Source: CAVUAF01 sp964460655
GTDB taxonomy: Bacteria > Acidobacteriota > Terriglobia > Terriglobales > Acidobacteriaceae
Length of the DNA stretch: 64,000 nt
Assembly (NCBI GenBank): GCA_964460655.1
Contig: CAYWSH010000003.1
Span: forward strand, 15,529 to 79,528
Direction of reading: 5' to 3'
The translations under genes and the position numbers were made by a program. This document shows, in pieces, positions 42,213 to 51,046 of the stretch; within the stretch, counting starts at the first letter, position 1; every line of letters begins with the position of its first letter. The notes beneath the pieces were generated by a model. The model had not been told where the DNA came from. It saw only the letters and a program-made list of their open reading frames with translations, and made no database searches.

Positions 42213-44253
42213 GCCGCCCTGGCGCGAGCGATACTTTCCGAACCATGAATGGGTGCTGCTCGGGGTGATTGCGGGCGAGTGCCTGGTGTTCGCTGCGCTG
42301 GCGCCGAACTTTGCGACATTGGGAAATCTGGTCGAGATCATCCGCCTGAGCGTCGAGCTCGGATTACTAGCGCTCGCGCTGACTCCTATCATCATTACGG
42401 GCGGCATCGATCTCTCCGTGGGCTCGATGATGGGGCTCACTGCTGTCACGCTCGGCAGCTTGTGGCGCGACGGCCACTGGCCGATGCTCGCTGCGATCGT
42501 TGCTGCGCTCGTCGTGGGAATCGCGGGCGGCGCGCTCAACGGCATCCTGATCGCCCGCTTCAAGTCTCCTCCGCTGATCGTGACGCTGGGGACGTTCTCC
42601 CTGTTCCGCGGCATCGCCGAAGGCCTCACACGCGGGATCGAGAACTATTCGACATTTCCTGAAGCATTTCTGGTGCTCGGTCAGGGCTACGTGGGCGGCA
42701 TTCCCCCACAATTGTTTCTCTTGGTCTTGGCGATCGCGACCGTTGCCTGGATGCTCCATCGCACGCCGTTCGGGCGCACGTTGTACGCGATCGGCTTCTC
42801 GAGTGAGGGTGCGCGCTACGCAGGAGTGCCGGTGGCTCGGCGCTTGCTGTGGATCTACCTGGCTGCAGGGTTCACGGCGGGCCTGGCCGCTGTCGTTTAT
42901 GTCGCACATCTAGGCCAGGCGAAGGCAGATGCCGGGACCGGTTACGAACTCGTGGCGATCACCGCCGTTGTGCTCGGAGGCGCCTCGATCTTCGGGGGAC
43001 GCGGCACCGTTCTCGGCACCGTGCTTGGGTTGTATGCTCTGGTCGTCCTGCAGAATGGCCTGCGGTTGAGCGGCCTGCCGGCCGAGCTGACCGGGATCCT
43101 GACCGGCATCCTGCTGATCGCGACCATTGCCGTGCGTCGCTGGAGTCCGAACGATGTCCACGACTCGCAACGAGGCCAGAGCGAGGAGAGGCGAGTGAAG
43201 AACTGGCAAGTAGCAGTCCTGAGCGCGGCGATGCTCGTGAGCGGCGCGATCGTCGCCGGGAGCAACTGGCTGCTGGTGCGCTCGCTGCGCACTCCATCTG
43301 CGTCCGGCGATTCGGCGACCGCCACTTCCGCGGCCAACGGAGCTCACCGCCGGCTGCAGATCGCCATGATGCCGAAGGCCAAAGGCGATCCTTACTTCAT
43401 CAGTTGCCGCCGTGGCGCGGAGGCAGCGGCGCAGGAACTCGGTGACGATTTGCTATGGGATGGGACCACCGACCTCGATCCCGCGAAGCAGAACGAGATC
43501 GTCGAAGCGTGGATCACGCGCGGCGTCGACGCGATCGCCGTCAGCGTCGAGAACAAGGAAGCGATCTCGACCGTGCTGCGCAAGGCGCGGTCACGTCGCA
43601 TCCCGGTGCTCACCTGGGACGCCGACGCGGAGAAAGACGCGCGTTCGTTTTTCGTGAACCAGGCAACGCCGCAAGGGATCGGTTACACCCTGGCCGATGA
43701 AGCCGGACGGATCCTCGGTGAGCGTGGAGACCTGGCGATCATCACCGCCAGCCTTACAGCAGCGAACCAGAACGAGTGGATCAAGTACATCAAGGAACGA
43801 CTCGCGACGAAGCATCCGGGATTGCATGTCGTCGCCATCCAGCCGAGCGAGGGCGATCGCGATCGCGCGTTCGCCGAAACGCAGAATGTGCTCAAGGTTT
43901 ATCCGCAGGTGAGGCTGATCATGGCGATCGCCGCGCCCGCGGTCCCGGGCGCCGCGGAGGCGGTGAAGCAATCCGGGCGTAAAGACGTGAAAGTCACCGG
44001 GCTCTCGCTGCCGAATCTATGCAAGCCGTACATTCACGATGGCACGGTGGAGAGCATCGTGTTGTGGAACACCACCGACCTCGGGTACCTAACGGTGCTT
44101 GCCGCACACGCGCTCGCAGCAGGCAGTCTGCAGCCGGGGACGCACGCCTGGACGGCGGGGCGACTTGGCCAGATCGAGATAACAGGCGACCAGGTGCTGC
44201 TGGGCAAGCCGTTCATCTTTGATCGCAGCAACATCGACCGCTTTGACTTCTAG
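42172..44253 (+). CDS. ABC permease fused to sugar-binding protein (RhaQ-RhaS-like)
   Basis: 693 aa. Residues 1-330 are an RbsC-like permease (LTPIIITGGIDLSVGSMMG, GGASIFGGRGTVLG). Residues 345-370 form an extra hydrophobic segment (VAVLSAAMLVSGAIVAGSNWLLV) and 385-693 a periplasmic sugar-binding domain of the RbsB/RhaS kind (IAMMPKAKGDPYFISCRRGAEAAA, VPVLTWDADA-like VLTWDADAEKDARSFFVNQ). Normally these are separate proteins. A GTG at 43195 (residue 342), preceded by GAGGAGAGG, could restart translation and give a 352-aa binding protein with its own signal peptide. Alternatively the binding domain is tethered to the permease. It overlaps the convergent regulator by 4 bp. Confidence 0.9.
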   Translation: MSRAAPLVPRLPTEPPWRERYFPNHEWVLLGVIAGECLVFAALAPNFATLGNLVEIIRLSVELGLLALALTPIIITGGIDLSVGSMMGLTAVTLGSLWRDGHWPMLAAIVAALVVGIAGGALNGILIARFKSPPLIVTLGTFSLFRGIAEGLTRGIENYSTFPEAFLVLGQGYVGGIPPQLFLLVLAIATVAWMLHRTPFGRTLYAIGFSSEGARYAGVPVARRLLWIYLAAGFTAGLAAVVYVAHLGQAKADAGTGYELVAITAVVLGGASIFGGRGTVLGTVLGLYALVVLQNGLRLSGLPAELTGILTGILLIATIAVRRWSPNDVHDSQRGQSEERRVKNWQVAVLSAAMLVSGAIVAGSNWLLVRSLRTPSASGDSATATSAANGAHRRLQIAMMPKAKGDPYFISCRRGAEAAAQELGDDLLWDGTTDLDPAKQNEIVEAWITRGVDAIAVSVENKEAISTVLRKARSRRIPVLTWDADAEKDARSFFVNQATPQGIGYTLADEAGRILGERGDLAIITASLTAANQNEWIKYIKERLATKHPGLHVVAIQPSEGDRDRAFAETQNVLKVYPQVRLIMAIAAPAVPGAAEAVKQSGRKDVKVTGLSLPNLCKPYIHDGTVESIVLWNTTDLGYLTVLAAHALAAGSLQPGTHAWTAGRLGQIEITGDQVLLGKPFIFDRSNIDRFDF
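43182..43197 (+). promoter_or_regulatory. Internal ribosome-binding site and GTG within the fusion gene
   Basis: GAGGAGAGG ends about 3 bp before an in-frame GTG (43195) at the exact junction between permease and binding-protein parts. It fits a former separate gene start. Confidence 0.5.
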
Positions 44254-45386
44254 GCGTGCGCCTGCAGCGGCGCGAGCAGCGCGTCATTCGGATAGAAATG
44301 GTTCACATTCTCCGGCGTGATGAGCTGGTGACGCGTGAACACAGCGGGCGGCGTGGGCTTGCCTTCGAGAATGTTCGTAGCCAGCCGGACCAACTGCATG
44401 CCGTAGCGCTCCGGGAAATAGCCGACCGAGCCGATAAGGCGCGTGTGCGGATAGCGAAGCTCGGTACGGCCCAAGGGTTCGGCGTTATGACCGACGATGG
44501 CGCATTCGTTGAGACGTCCGGCTTCCTCGAAGGCGCGCAATGCGCCGAGGGCACTGGGATCGGTGGCAGCGCCGACGAGGATGTGGCGCGCTTTGGTGGT
44601 GCGCAGGTGGTGCCGCACGCACTCCAGCGATACGCCGAATTGGCCGTCGCCATCAAGATGGACAACGCGCGTTTGCACGTTCGCTCCCAGGATCTCGGCG
44701 ATGCCCGCGAGCATACCTTGGATGCGTGTCTGCGGGACGGAGCCGGCGCGGCGGATCTCCAATAACAAGATCTCGTCGACCGTGCCTTGCCAGAAGCGGT
44801 GTGCCCAGCGGCCGAGGTGGCGACCGCCGATCAGCCCTGCCTCGTAATTGTTGGCGCCGAAGTAGGTCGCTCCTGGATGCGGGATGTCGATCGCGATCAT
44901 CGGGATGCTGGCCTCGAGGAACTTGCGCGCGATCGCGGGAGCAACGGCTTCATCGGTCTGGAATTCGATCACCAGGTCGACTTCTTCGCGGATGAGGTGG
45001 TCGGCATTACGCAGCGCGACGCGGCGATCGTACTTGTTGTTGGTGACGACAAGCTCGATCTTGGCAGCCTCGGCGGCGCGCATCAGGCTGAGGTCGACTT
45101 CGCGGGGCAGGGACGAATCCTGTCCTTGGCCGGCATAGCCGATGCGCCAGCGTCGCGGCGAGCGGACGTCGGCGAGGCGGTACTGCCGGGTCCCGACCTT
45201 CTCGACGAAGTTGCACGCGTGCAGCGTGTAGAGCAGCCGAAAGCAGATGCCCTTGCTCAGCCCAGTGCGGCTGATGATCTCGTGCAGGCGCAGCACTTCG
45301 CCCCGCGAGGCGAACGCCCCGAGGATCTGCGACGCGTGGACGACAGAGTTCACGATGTAGCGGCGGTTTTGTTGTTTGCGTGCCAC
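44250..45386 (-). CDS. Transcription regulator: IclR-type HTH fused to sugar-binding domain
   Basis: About 378 aa from GTG at 45386 (GGGAGG just upstream). Residues 10-75 are an IclR-like winged helix (VVHASQILGAFASRGEVLRLHEIISRTGLSKGICFRLLYTL). Instead of the usual IclR GAF-like effector domain, residues 95-378 are a LacI/periplasmic-binding-protein fold (IELVVTNNKYDRRVALRNAD, IPMIAIDIPHPGATYFGANNYEAG, ILVGAATDPSALGALRAFEEAG). The effector is probably rhamnose or a derivative. Convergent with the ABC importer, divergent from TonB receptor 2. An operator-like element overlaps its own upstream region. Confidence 0.87.
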   Translation of the reverse strand: MARKQQNRRYIVNSVVHASQILGAFASRGEVLRLHEIISRTGLSKGICFRLLYTLHACNFVEKVGTRQYRLADVRSPRRWRIGYAGQGQDSSLPREVDLSLMRAAEAAKIELVVTNNKYDRRVALRNADHLIREEVDLVIEFQTDEAVAPAIARKFLEASIPMIAIDIPHPGATYFGANNYEAGLIGGRHLGRWAHRFWQGTVDEILLLEIRRAGSVPQTRIQGMLAGIAEILGANVQTRVVHLDGDGQFGVSLECVRHHLRTTKARHILVGAATDPSALGALRAFEEAGRLNECAIVGHNAEPLGRTELRYPHTRLIGSVGYFPERYGMQLVRLATNILEGKPTPPAVFTRHQLITPENVNHFYPNDALLAPLQAHA

Positions 45387-45429
45387 AACCCTCCCGGCGC
45401 GGCCCAACCGGCAAGACTGAACCACTAGG

Positions 45430-45446
45430 GTTTTGCAATATACAAC
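45430..45446. promoter_or_regulatory. Degenerate operator-like site before the regulator gene
   Basis: GTTTTGC-AAT-ATACAAC; left arm identical to 45551, right arm matches four of seven. It lies 44 bp upstream of the regulator GTG and could mediate autoregulation. Confidence 0.35.
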
Positions 45447-45550
45447 AATCACCGACGAACGTCCGCGCGATCGGCGAGCTACATACCTGAGGATTCAGCC
45501 AGCAAGTGCAGGCTCTCGACGAGCCAGTTGCCGGCTACAAAACATGGAAT

Positions 45551-45567
45551 GTTTTGCTATGCAGAAC
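45551..45567. promoter_or_regulatory. Operator-like pseudo-palindrome upstream of TonB receptor 2
   Basis: GTTTTGC-TAT-GCAGAAC, arms six of seven with a 3-bp spacer. It ends 24 bp before the -35 of the receptor promoter, a position suited to an activator. Confidence 0.55.
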
Positions 45568-45591
45568 AGCGCCGTAAGGGGTCTAGAGCGC

Positions 45592-45620
45592 TTGCTTCTG
45601 CTGTGCGCTGGGTGTATAGC
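45592..45620 (+). promoter_or_regulatory. Sigma70-like promoter of TonB receptor 2
   Basis: TTGCTT (45592-45597), 17-bp spacer, TATAGC (45615-45620). Predicted start near 45627. Confidence 0.5.
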
Positions 45621-45699
45621 GGTTGCGCTAGCGCCGCTGCTTTGACCTCGCTTGCCAGAGCAGCGGCGCAAAAACGTTCTCCCGTGGCATGGTGCCCCT

Positions 45700-48600
45700 A
45701 TGCGTTCGATCCACTCTCGCTCTCTGCTGACATCTGCGCTGGTCATCCTCACCATGACGGTTTTCGCAGCGGTCGCGTGCGCGCAAACGAACCGCGGCGC
45801 CATCAGCGGTACGGTGTTCGATCAGCAGGGCGCGGTCGTACCGGGCGCGACTGTGACGGTGATCAACGTGGGCACGAACCAGCAGCAGGTGACGACTACG
45901 TCGGCTGCGGGCGCGTACAGCGTGAGCAATCTCGACCCCGTGACCTACCGCGTGGAAGTGCAGGCGCCGGGCTTCCGCAAAGCGGTGATCGAGAACGTGA
46001 AAGTCGATACCGCGACGACGGTGGGCAAGAACGTGACGCTACAGACGGGGTCGGTGGAGACCGTGGTGTCGGTGGAAGCGCGCGCGCCCCTGGTGAACAC
46101 GGAATCGGGCACGACGACCCAGACGATCACGGCGCGGCAGATGCAAGACGTGCCGATGTTCAATCGCAGCGTGCTGGACCTGGCGCTGACGGCGCCGAAT
46201 GTCACCGGCGTGGCGGGCAGTGAAGACGCCGACGTGACAAGCGGACAACCCGTCCCGGGCTTCAACCTCAGCATCAACGGCGGACGCGCCGGCAGCACGA
46301 ATATGCTGGCCGATGGGGTGAGCAACACGGGCGTCGGCATTGGCCGTGCCGTGGTGAGCTTCACGCCGGAAACGGTACAAGAGTTCACGGTGCAGAGTTC
46401 CGCGTACTCGGCCGAATACGGGCAGACGGGCGGCGGCGTCATCAACGTCACCACCAAGTCGGGGACGAACAACCTGCATGGCACGGCGCTGTGGTATACG
46501 CGCAATCCCATCACGAACGCCGAGAAGTGGACGGCGGGCAGCACGCGTCCACCGAACAACCTGCGCTGGAACCAATTGTCATTCACGCTCGGCGGACCGG
46601 TGGTGGTGCCGAAGCTCTACAACGGCCGCAACAAGACGTTCTTCTTCTTCGGCTCGGAGCCGCGCTACCGGCTCGACTTCCTGGTGCAGGACACGCTGCT
46701 GCCGACGGACGCGATGCGGCAGGGCGACTTCAGCAACCTGGTGCGCACCTCCGACAGCGGCTGGCTGCCGGCCAACATCGCCACGCAGTTCGGCAAGACG
46801 TCTTTCGGTCCGACGACGATCTACCAGCAATACAACCTGGTGAACGGCCAGATGAAACGCGTGACCACGATCACGCCGTTCACCAACAACGTGATCCCCA
46901 CGGCCTTGATCGATCCGACGGCGCTCAAGGCGCTGCAGTACATGCCGCCGATCGGCGCCTGGCACCTGGCAGCCAACGGCCGCGTGACCAACTACGTGGT
47001 GAACCGCTTCGTGCGGCAGGACGAGACGCGCTGGACCACGCGCATCGACCACAACCTGACGACCAACAACACCCTGAACGCCCGCTACACATACGTACCG
47101 GCAGTGGGCACGCGCGGCTTCGGCAGCGACGTGAACGGCAACTCAGCGGCCTACAGCTGGTCGCGGCAGTTCGTGGTGGGCGACACGCACGTCGTGACCA
47201 ACCACCTGATCAACGACCTGCGGCTCAATTACACGCGCGGCACGTTCAGCGAGGACTACTCGCCCGAGTTCGCCATCAAGACCGGGCGCAATCTTTCGAC
47301 CGAACTCGGCCTGCCCAGCCTGACGAAGGGCGGCATGCCGCTGTTCCTATTCAATTCGGACGGCAACGGGACCAACGGGTTCGATGCGTTCACCAACATC
47401 GGATCGTCGGCATCCACGAACAATTTCAATGTCGAAGAGCGCTACAACATCGTGGAACAGGTCTATTGGGACCACGGCAACATGCGCTGGAAGTTCGGCG
47501 TCGACCTGATGCATGCGCTGCTCAACGTAGCGCCGTTCTTCGGCGCGTCAGGCGGGCGCTGGGACTTCCGCGTGGCGCAGACGAGCGCAGCGTTCGGCTC
47601 GACGGCCTCGGCCAACGGCGGCAATCCGTTCGCCAGCTACCTGCTGGGGATTCCGAACGCCATCGCGGTGCGCCCACTGCTGATGAACTACTACTATCGC
47701 TGGAATGCGGCTTCGGCGTTCATCCAGAACGACTGGAAGGTCCGGCCGAACCTCACACTGAACCTGGGCGTGCGCTACGCGCTGCAGATGCCGCGCACGG
47801 AGAAGAACAACCTCCAGGGATCGTTCGTGCCGGAGCTGGCGCAGGCGTTCCCGCTGGCCGCACCGATCACCATCCCGGGCACGAGCACCGTGCTGAACTC
47901 GTTCCAGGTGCCGCCCTTTCAGTTTGCCGGCCGTGGCGGCGCCTCGCGATACATTTTCCCCATCGAGCGCTGGGACTTCGAGCCCCGGCTGGGCTTCTCG
48001 TGGGCGCCGCCGGTGTTAAGCAACCGGTTCGTCGCGCGCGGCGGCTACGGCTTGTCGCATATGCCGATCACAGGCAACAACCGGCTGCCTACCCCGGACT
48101 TCGGCGGGTTCGTGAATGCCTCGACGCTCTCGACGCCGGGCACCGCCAGCTGCGGCACGACCTTCTCCAGCGGCAGCGTCGATACCTGCTCGGCGCTGCG
48201 GCTCAGCGGCAATCCGGCAGCGATAAACGCTTCCTTGACGCCGGCCACGGCGCTGAACATCCCGGCCAATGGCCTGGTCTATCTGCCCGGCCTCGGCATC
48301 CCAGGCTTCGTTGTTTCCAAGCACTCGCAGATCCCGTACGTGCAGAATTGGAGTCTCTCGCTGCAGTATGAGATCGCCCGCGACACGGTCATCGAGGGCG
48401 CGTACGTCGGCGCGAAGGGAACGAACCTCTATACGCAGTTCATTAACACGAACCCGCGCGACTTCAACCTGATCAACCAGATGGAGGTGTCGCTCGTCCC
48501 GAACGGCACAGGCACGGCCGTGCAACCGATCGTGCCGGAAACGACGTTCACCGATCCGCTGGGACGCCGCGACCTGCTGGGCAACACCATCGCGATCCCC

Positions 48601-49791
48601 TACGGTTCACTGGCCAGTCAGTTCCAGGGGTTCAACAACCTGAACCAGTACTACAACGCGCAGGGCAGCAGCATCCGCCACGGCACGTACGTGAGTGTGA
48701 CGCGGCGGACACGCAGCCTGGAACTTAGCGCCAACTACACGTACAGCAAGTCCATCGACACCAGCTCCGATGCGAGCCCCGACACGCGCACCTTGGCGAC
48801 AGGATTCACCAGTGGCGGCAATGCGACGTTCGGGGCGCCGTTGAGCAGTGATCGCTCACTCTCGACCTACGATCAGCCCCACTGGTTCACGGCACGGTAT
48901 GTCGCCGATGCGCCGTTCGGGCGCGGCAGGAAATATCTGAGCCAGGCGCCGGGATACCTCAACCAGATCGTCGGCGGCTGGACGACAAGTGGCGTAGTCC
49001 GGATCAACAGCGAGTTCCCGTTCCTGCCGGTGCTGGTGGACGCGAACGGCCTGAATGCAACGACGACGCACACGGTACGGCCCGACCGCAACATGAGTCA
49101 GCCGCTCATCAATCCGAATTTCGACCCGCACTGCGTCACGGTGAATACATGCGAGCCGTTCGTGAATCCGGCGGCGTTCATCCGGCCGGTGAAGGGCACG
49201 CTGGGCAACAGCGCGCGCGTGCTCAACGTGCGGGGACCCATGCAAAAGTTCTTCGATGCGTCGCTGCAGAAGAACTTCACGCTACCGGCGTGGTTCGGCG
49301 GGGAGGGAAGGACGCGCATCCAGTTCCGCGTGGATGCCCTGAATGTGTTCAACCACCCGAACTGGCAGGTGAATTCGCCCATGCAGAACGCGCCGAATGA
49401 CTGGATGGGCGCGCCGAACGAAGGCACCACCACGATCAATACCACCACGGGTGTACGGACGTTCACGCCCATCTCAGCCGCGGAGTACAACACCTGGGCG
49501 ACGTTCAACAATCAGCCGCAGTCGACGACGACCCAAGGCGCCGCGCAGCTGGCGGCGATCCAGGCGATGGTGAACGGACAGCGCGTGAGCAGTGGCGCAT
49601 TCCCCACGAACTTCTGGACTGGACCGATCCCGCAGAAGTTCGCCACGTCCGATGCGAACTCGTTCGACATCCGTACGCTCGATGGTTTCAAGCTGTACCG
49701 GTTACGCCAGGCGTATCAGACCGTGTTCGGACAGCTGCGCGAGTTGCAATTGCCGCGCTATCTGCAGTTCGGAGTGAAAATCATCTTCTGA
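45700..49791 (+). CDS. TonB-dependent receptor with carboxypeptidase-regulatory-like domain (2)
   Basis: 1363 aa from ATG 45700 (MRSIHSRSLL). Signal peptide ALVILTMTVFAAVACA/Q; carboxypeptidase-regulatory-like domain about 30-120 (GAISGTVFDQQGAVVPGATVTV); plug about 125-260 (TQTITARQMQDVPMFNRSVLDL, GGVINVTTKSGTN); barrel ending LQFGVKIIF. Same Oar-like class as 29711-33310 but with longer loops. It stands between the sugar-sensing regulator and an oligogalacturonate lyase, with an operator-like site upstream, which suggests uptake of rhamnogalacturonan or pectin fragments. The lyase begins 21 bp downstream, so the two are probably co-transcribed. Confidence 0.93.
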   Translation: MRSIHSRSLLTSALVILTMTVFAAVACAQTNRGAISGTVFDQQGAVVPGATVTVINVGTNQQQVTTTSAAGAYSVSNLDPVTYRVEVQAPGFRKAVIENVKVDTATTVGKNVTLQTGSVETVVSVEARAPLVNTESGTTTQTITARQMQDVPMFNRSVLDLALTAPNVTGVAGSEDADVTSGQPVPGFNLSINGGRAGSTNMLADGVSNTGVGIGRAVVSFTPETVQEFTVQSSAYSAEYGQTGGGVINVTTKSGTNNLHGTALWYTRNPITNAEKWTAGSTRPPNNLRWNQLSFTLGGPVVVPKLYNGRNKTFFFFGSEPRYRLDFLVQDTLLPTDAMRQGDFSNLVRTSDSGWLPANIATQFGKTSFGPTTIYQQYNLVNGQMKRVTTITPFTNNVIPTALIDPTALKALQYMPPIGAWHLAANGRVTNYVVNRFVRQDETRWTTRIDHNLTTNNTLNARYTYVPAVGTRGFGSDVNGNSAAYSWSRQFVVGDTHVVTNHLINDLRLNYTRGTFSEDYSPEFAIKTGRNLSTELGLPSLTKGGMPLFLFNSDGNGTNGFDAFTNIGSSASTNNFNVEERYNIVEQVYWDHGNMRWKFGVDLMHALLNVAPFFGASGGRWDFRVAQTSAAFGSTASANGGNPFASYLLGIPNAIAVRPLLMNYYYRWNAASAFIQNDWKVRPNLTLNLGVRYALQMPRTEKNNLQGSFVPELAQAFPLAAPITIPGTSTVLNSFQVPPFQFAGRGGASRYIFPIERWDFEPRLGFSWAPPVLSNRFVARGGYGLSHMPITGNNRLPTPDFGGFVNASTLSTPGTASCGTTFSSGSVDTCSALRLSGNPAAINASLTPATALNIPANGLVYLPGLGIPGFVVSKHSQIPYVQNWSLSLQYEIARDTVIEGAYVGAKGTNLYTQFINTNPRDFNLINQMEVSLVPNGTGTAVQPIVPETTFTDPLGRRDLLGNTIAIPYGSLASQFQGFNNLNQYYNAQGSSIRHGTYVSVTRRTRSLELSANYTYSKSIDTSSDASPDTRTLATGFTSGGNATFGAPLSSDRSLSTYDQPHWFTARYVADAPFGRGRKYLSQAPGYLNQIVGGWTTSGVVRINSEFPFLPVLVDANGLNATTTHTVRPDRNMSQPLINPNFDPHCVTVNTCEPFVNPAAFIRPVKGTLGNSARVLNVRGPMQKFFDASLQKNFTLPAWFGGEGRTRIQFRVDALNVFNHPNWQVNSPMQNAPNDWMGAPNEGTTTINTTTGVRTFTPISAAEYNTWATFNNQPQSTTTQGAAQLAAIQAMVNGQRVSSGAFPTNFWTGPIPQKFATSDANSFDIRTLDGFKLYRLRQAYQTVFGQLRELQLPRYLQFGVKIIF

Positions 49792-49812
49792 CGCGTGGCA
49801 CACTGGGGCTCT

Positions 49813-51042
49813 ATGGCGATTCGCTGGTCTTTACTCCTGTTCGTGCTGTCGAGCGCGATGGCGCAAGCTCCTGCCCCAGCGCAGTCGAGCCCAGCTACTC
49901 CTGCGAGCGCTGAGCCGCCGCCGCATGAATGGATCGAAACGACGACGCATCATCGCGTCGTGCGGCTCACGGATGAGCCGGGCAGCGCCAGCCTATATTT
50001 CCACCAGAATCCCTACACCGCGAAGGGCGACCTCATGGTCTTTACCACGCGACGCGGGATCTCCGTGTTCGATTGGACGACGCATAAGAGCCGGTCGCTG
50101 GTGGAGGGCCGCGTCGCCGACCTGGTGGTGGGCCGCAAGACGCGACAGGTGTTCTACTTCAAAGAAGGCACGGTATACGCCACGAATCTCGATACCGGCG
50201 CCACGCGCGCCATCGTCACGCGCCCGGAACTGCGCTCCGGTTCGGGACTGGCGGTGAATGCGGACGAGACGTTGCTGGCCGGAAGCTTCGTCACCAAGCC
50301 GCCGGAGCAGCCGCCGGCCCCTCCGCCGGGAGCAGCGCCGCAAGAGCGCGCCGACAATTATCCCGGCAAGGGCGACATGATGGAGCAGCGCCTGGCGGCA
50401 CGCATCCCGATGGCGCTGTACACGGTCGATGTGAAGTCGGGCGAGGTGAAGACCTTCCATGACGCGACCGACTGGCTGAACCACGTGCAGTTCTCGCCGA
50501 CAGATCCGAACCTCATCATGTTCTGCCACGAAGGCCCGTGGCACAAAGTGGACCGGATCTGGACGATCCGCACCGACGGCAGCGGACTGCGGAAGATCCA
50601 CACGCGCACGATGGAGATGGAGATCGCCGGCCACGAGTTCTTCAGTCAGGACGGCAAGATCGTCTGGTACGACTTGCAGACGCCGAAATACAAGGAGTTC
50701 TGGCTGGCGGGCGTGGAACTGGGGAGCGGCAAGAGCATCCGCTACAAGTTGAAGAAGCCGGAGTGGTCGGTGCACTTCAACGCCGCGCCCGACGGCAAAC
50801 AGTTTGCCGGCGATGGCGGTGGGCCTCACAGCGTGGCTGCTCCCGATAACGGCCAGTGGATCTACCTGTTCACGCCGCGCAATGGCGCGCTCGAAGCCGA
50901 GAAGCTCGTCGACCTGGCGAAGCACGATTACAAACTGGAACCGAACGTGACGTTCACGCCCGACGGCAAGTGGATCGTCTTCCGGTCAAACATGTTTGGT
51001 GCGACGTATGTGTACGCCGTCGAAGTCGCAAAAACGCAGTGA
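49813..51042 (+). CDS. Oligogalacturonate lyase (PL22), exported
   Basis: 409 aa from ATG 49813 (GTG at 49795 is an alternative). Signal peptide IRWSLLLFVLSSAMA/Q followed by a Pro/Ala-rich linker. Seven-bladed propeller of the PL22 family: HHRVVRLTDEPGSASLYFHQN, DWLNHVQFSPTDPNLIMFCHEG, HKVDRIWTIRTDGSG, HTRTMEMEIAGHEFFSQDGK and EWSVHFNAAPDGKQFAGDGGG; the His and Gln/Asp residues that hold Mn in the family sit in these stretches. It cuts short pectate fragments to unsaturated monomers. Co-linear with TonB receptor 2, 4 bp from the convergent GH78 stop. Confidence 0.92.
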   Translation: MAIRWSLLLFVLSSAMAQAPAPAQSSPATPASAEPPPHEWIETTTHHRVVRLTDEPGSASLYFHQNPYTAKGDLMVFTTRRGISVFDWTTHKSRSLVEGRVADLVVGRKTRQVFYFKEGTVYATNLDTGATRAIVTRPELRSGSGLAVNADETLLAGSFVTKPPEQPPAPPPGAAPQERADNYPGKGDMMEQRLAARIPMALYTVDVKSGEVKTFHDATDWLNHVQFSPTDPNLIMFCHEGPWHKVDRIWTIRTDGSGLRKIHTRTMEMEIAGHEFFSQDGKIVWYDLQTPKYKEFWLAGVELGSGKSIRYKLKKPEWSVHFNAAPDGKQFAGDGGGPHSVAAPDNGQWIYLFTPRNGALEAEKLVDLAKHDYKLEPNVTFTPDGKWIVFRSNMFGATYVYAVEVAKTQ

Positions 51043-51046
51043 TCAG

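Larger units (their letters stand above)
45387..45699. other. 313-bp divergent control region, regulator / TonB receptor 2
   Basis: Holds two related pseudo-palindromes (45430-45446 and 45551-45567), an additional inverted repeat AAAACAT-GGA-ATGTTTT (about 45538-45554) and a promoter at 45592-45620. No gene fits. Confidence 0.5.
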
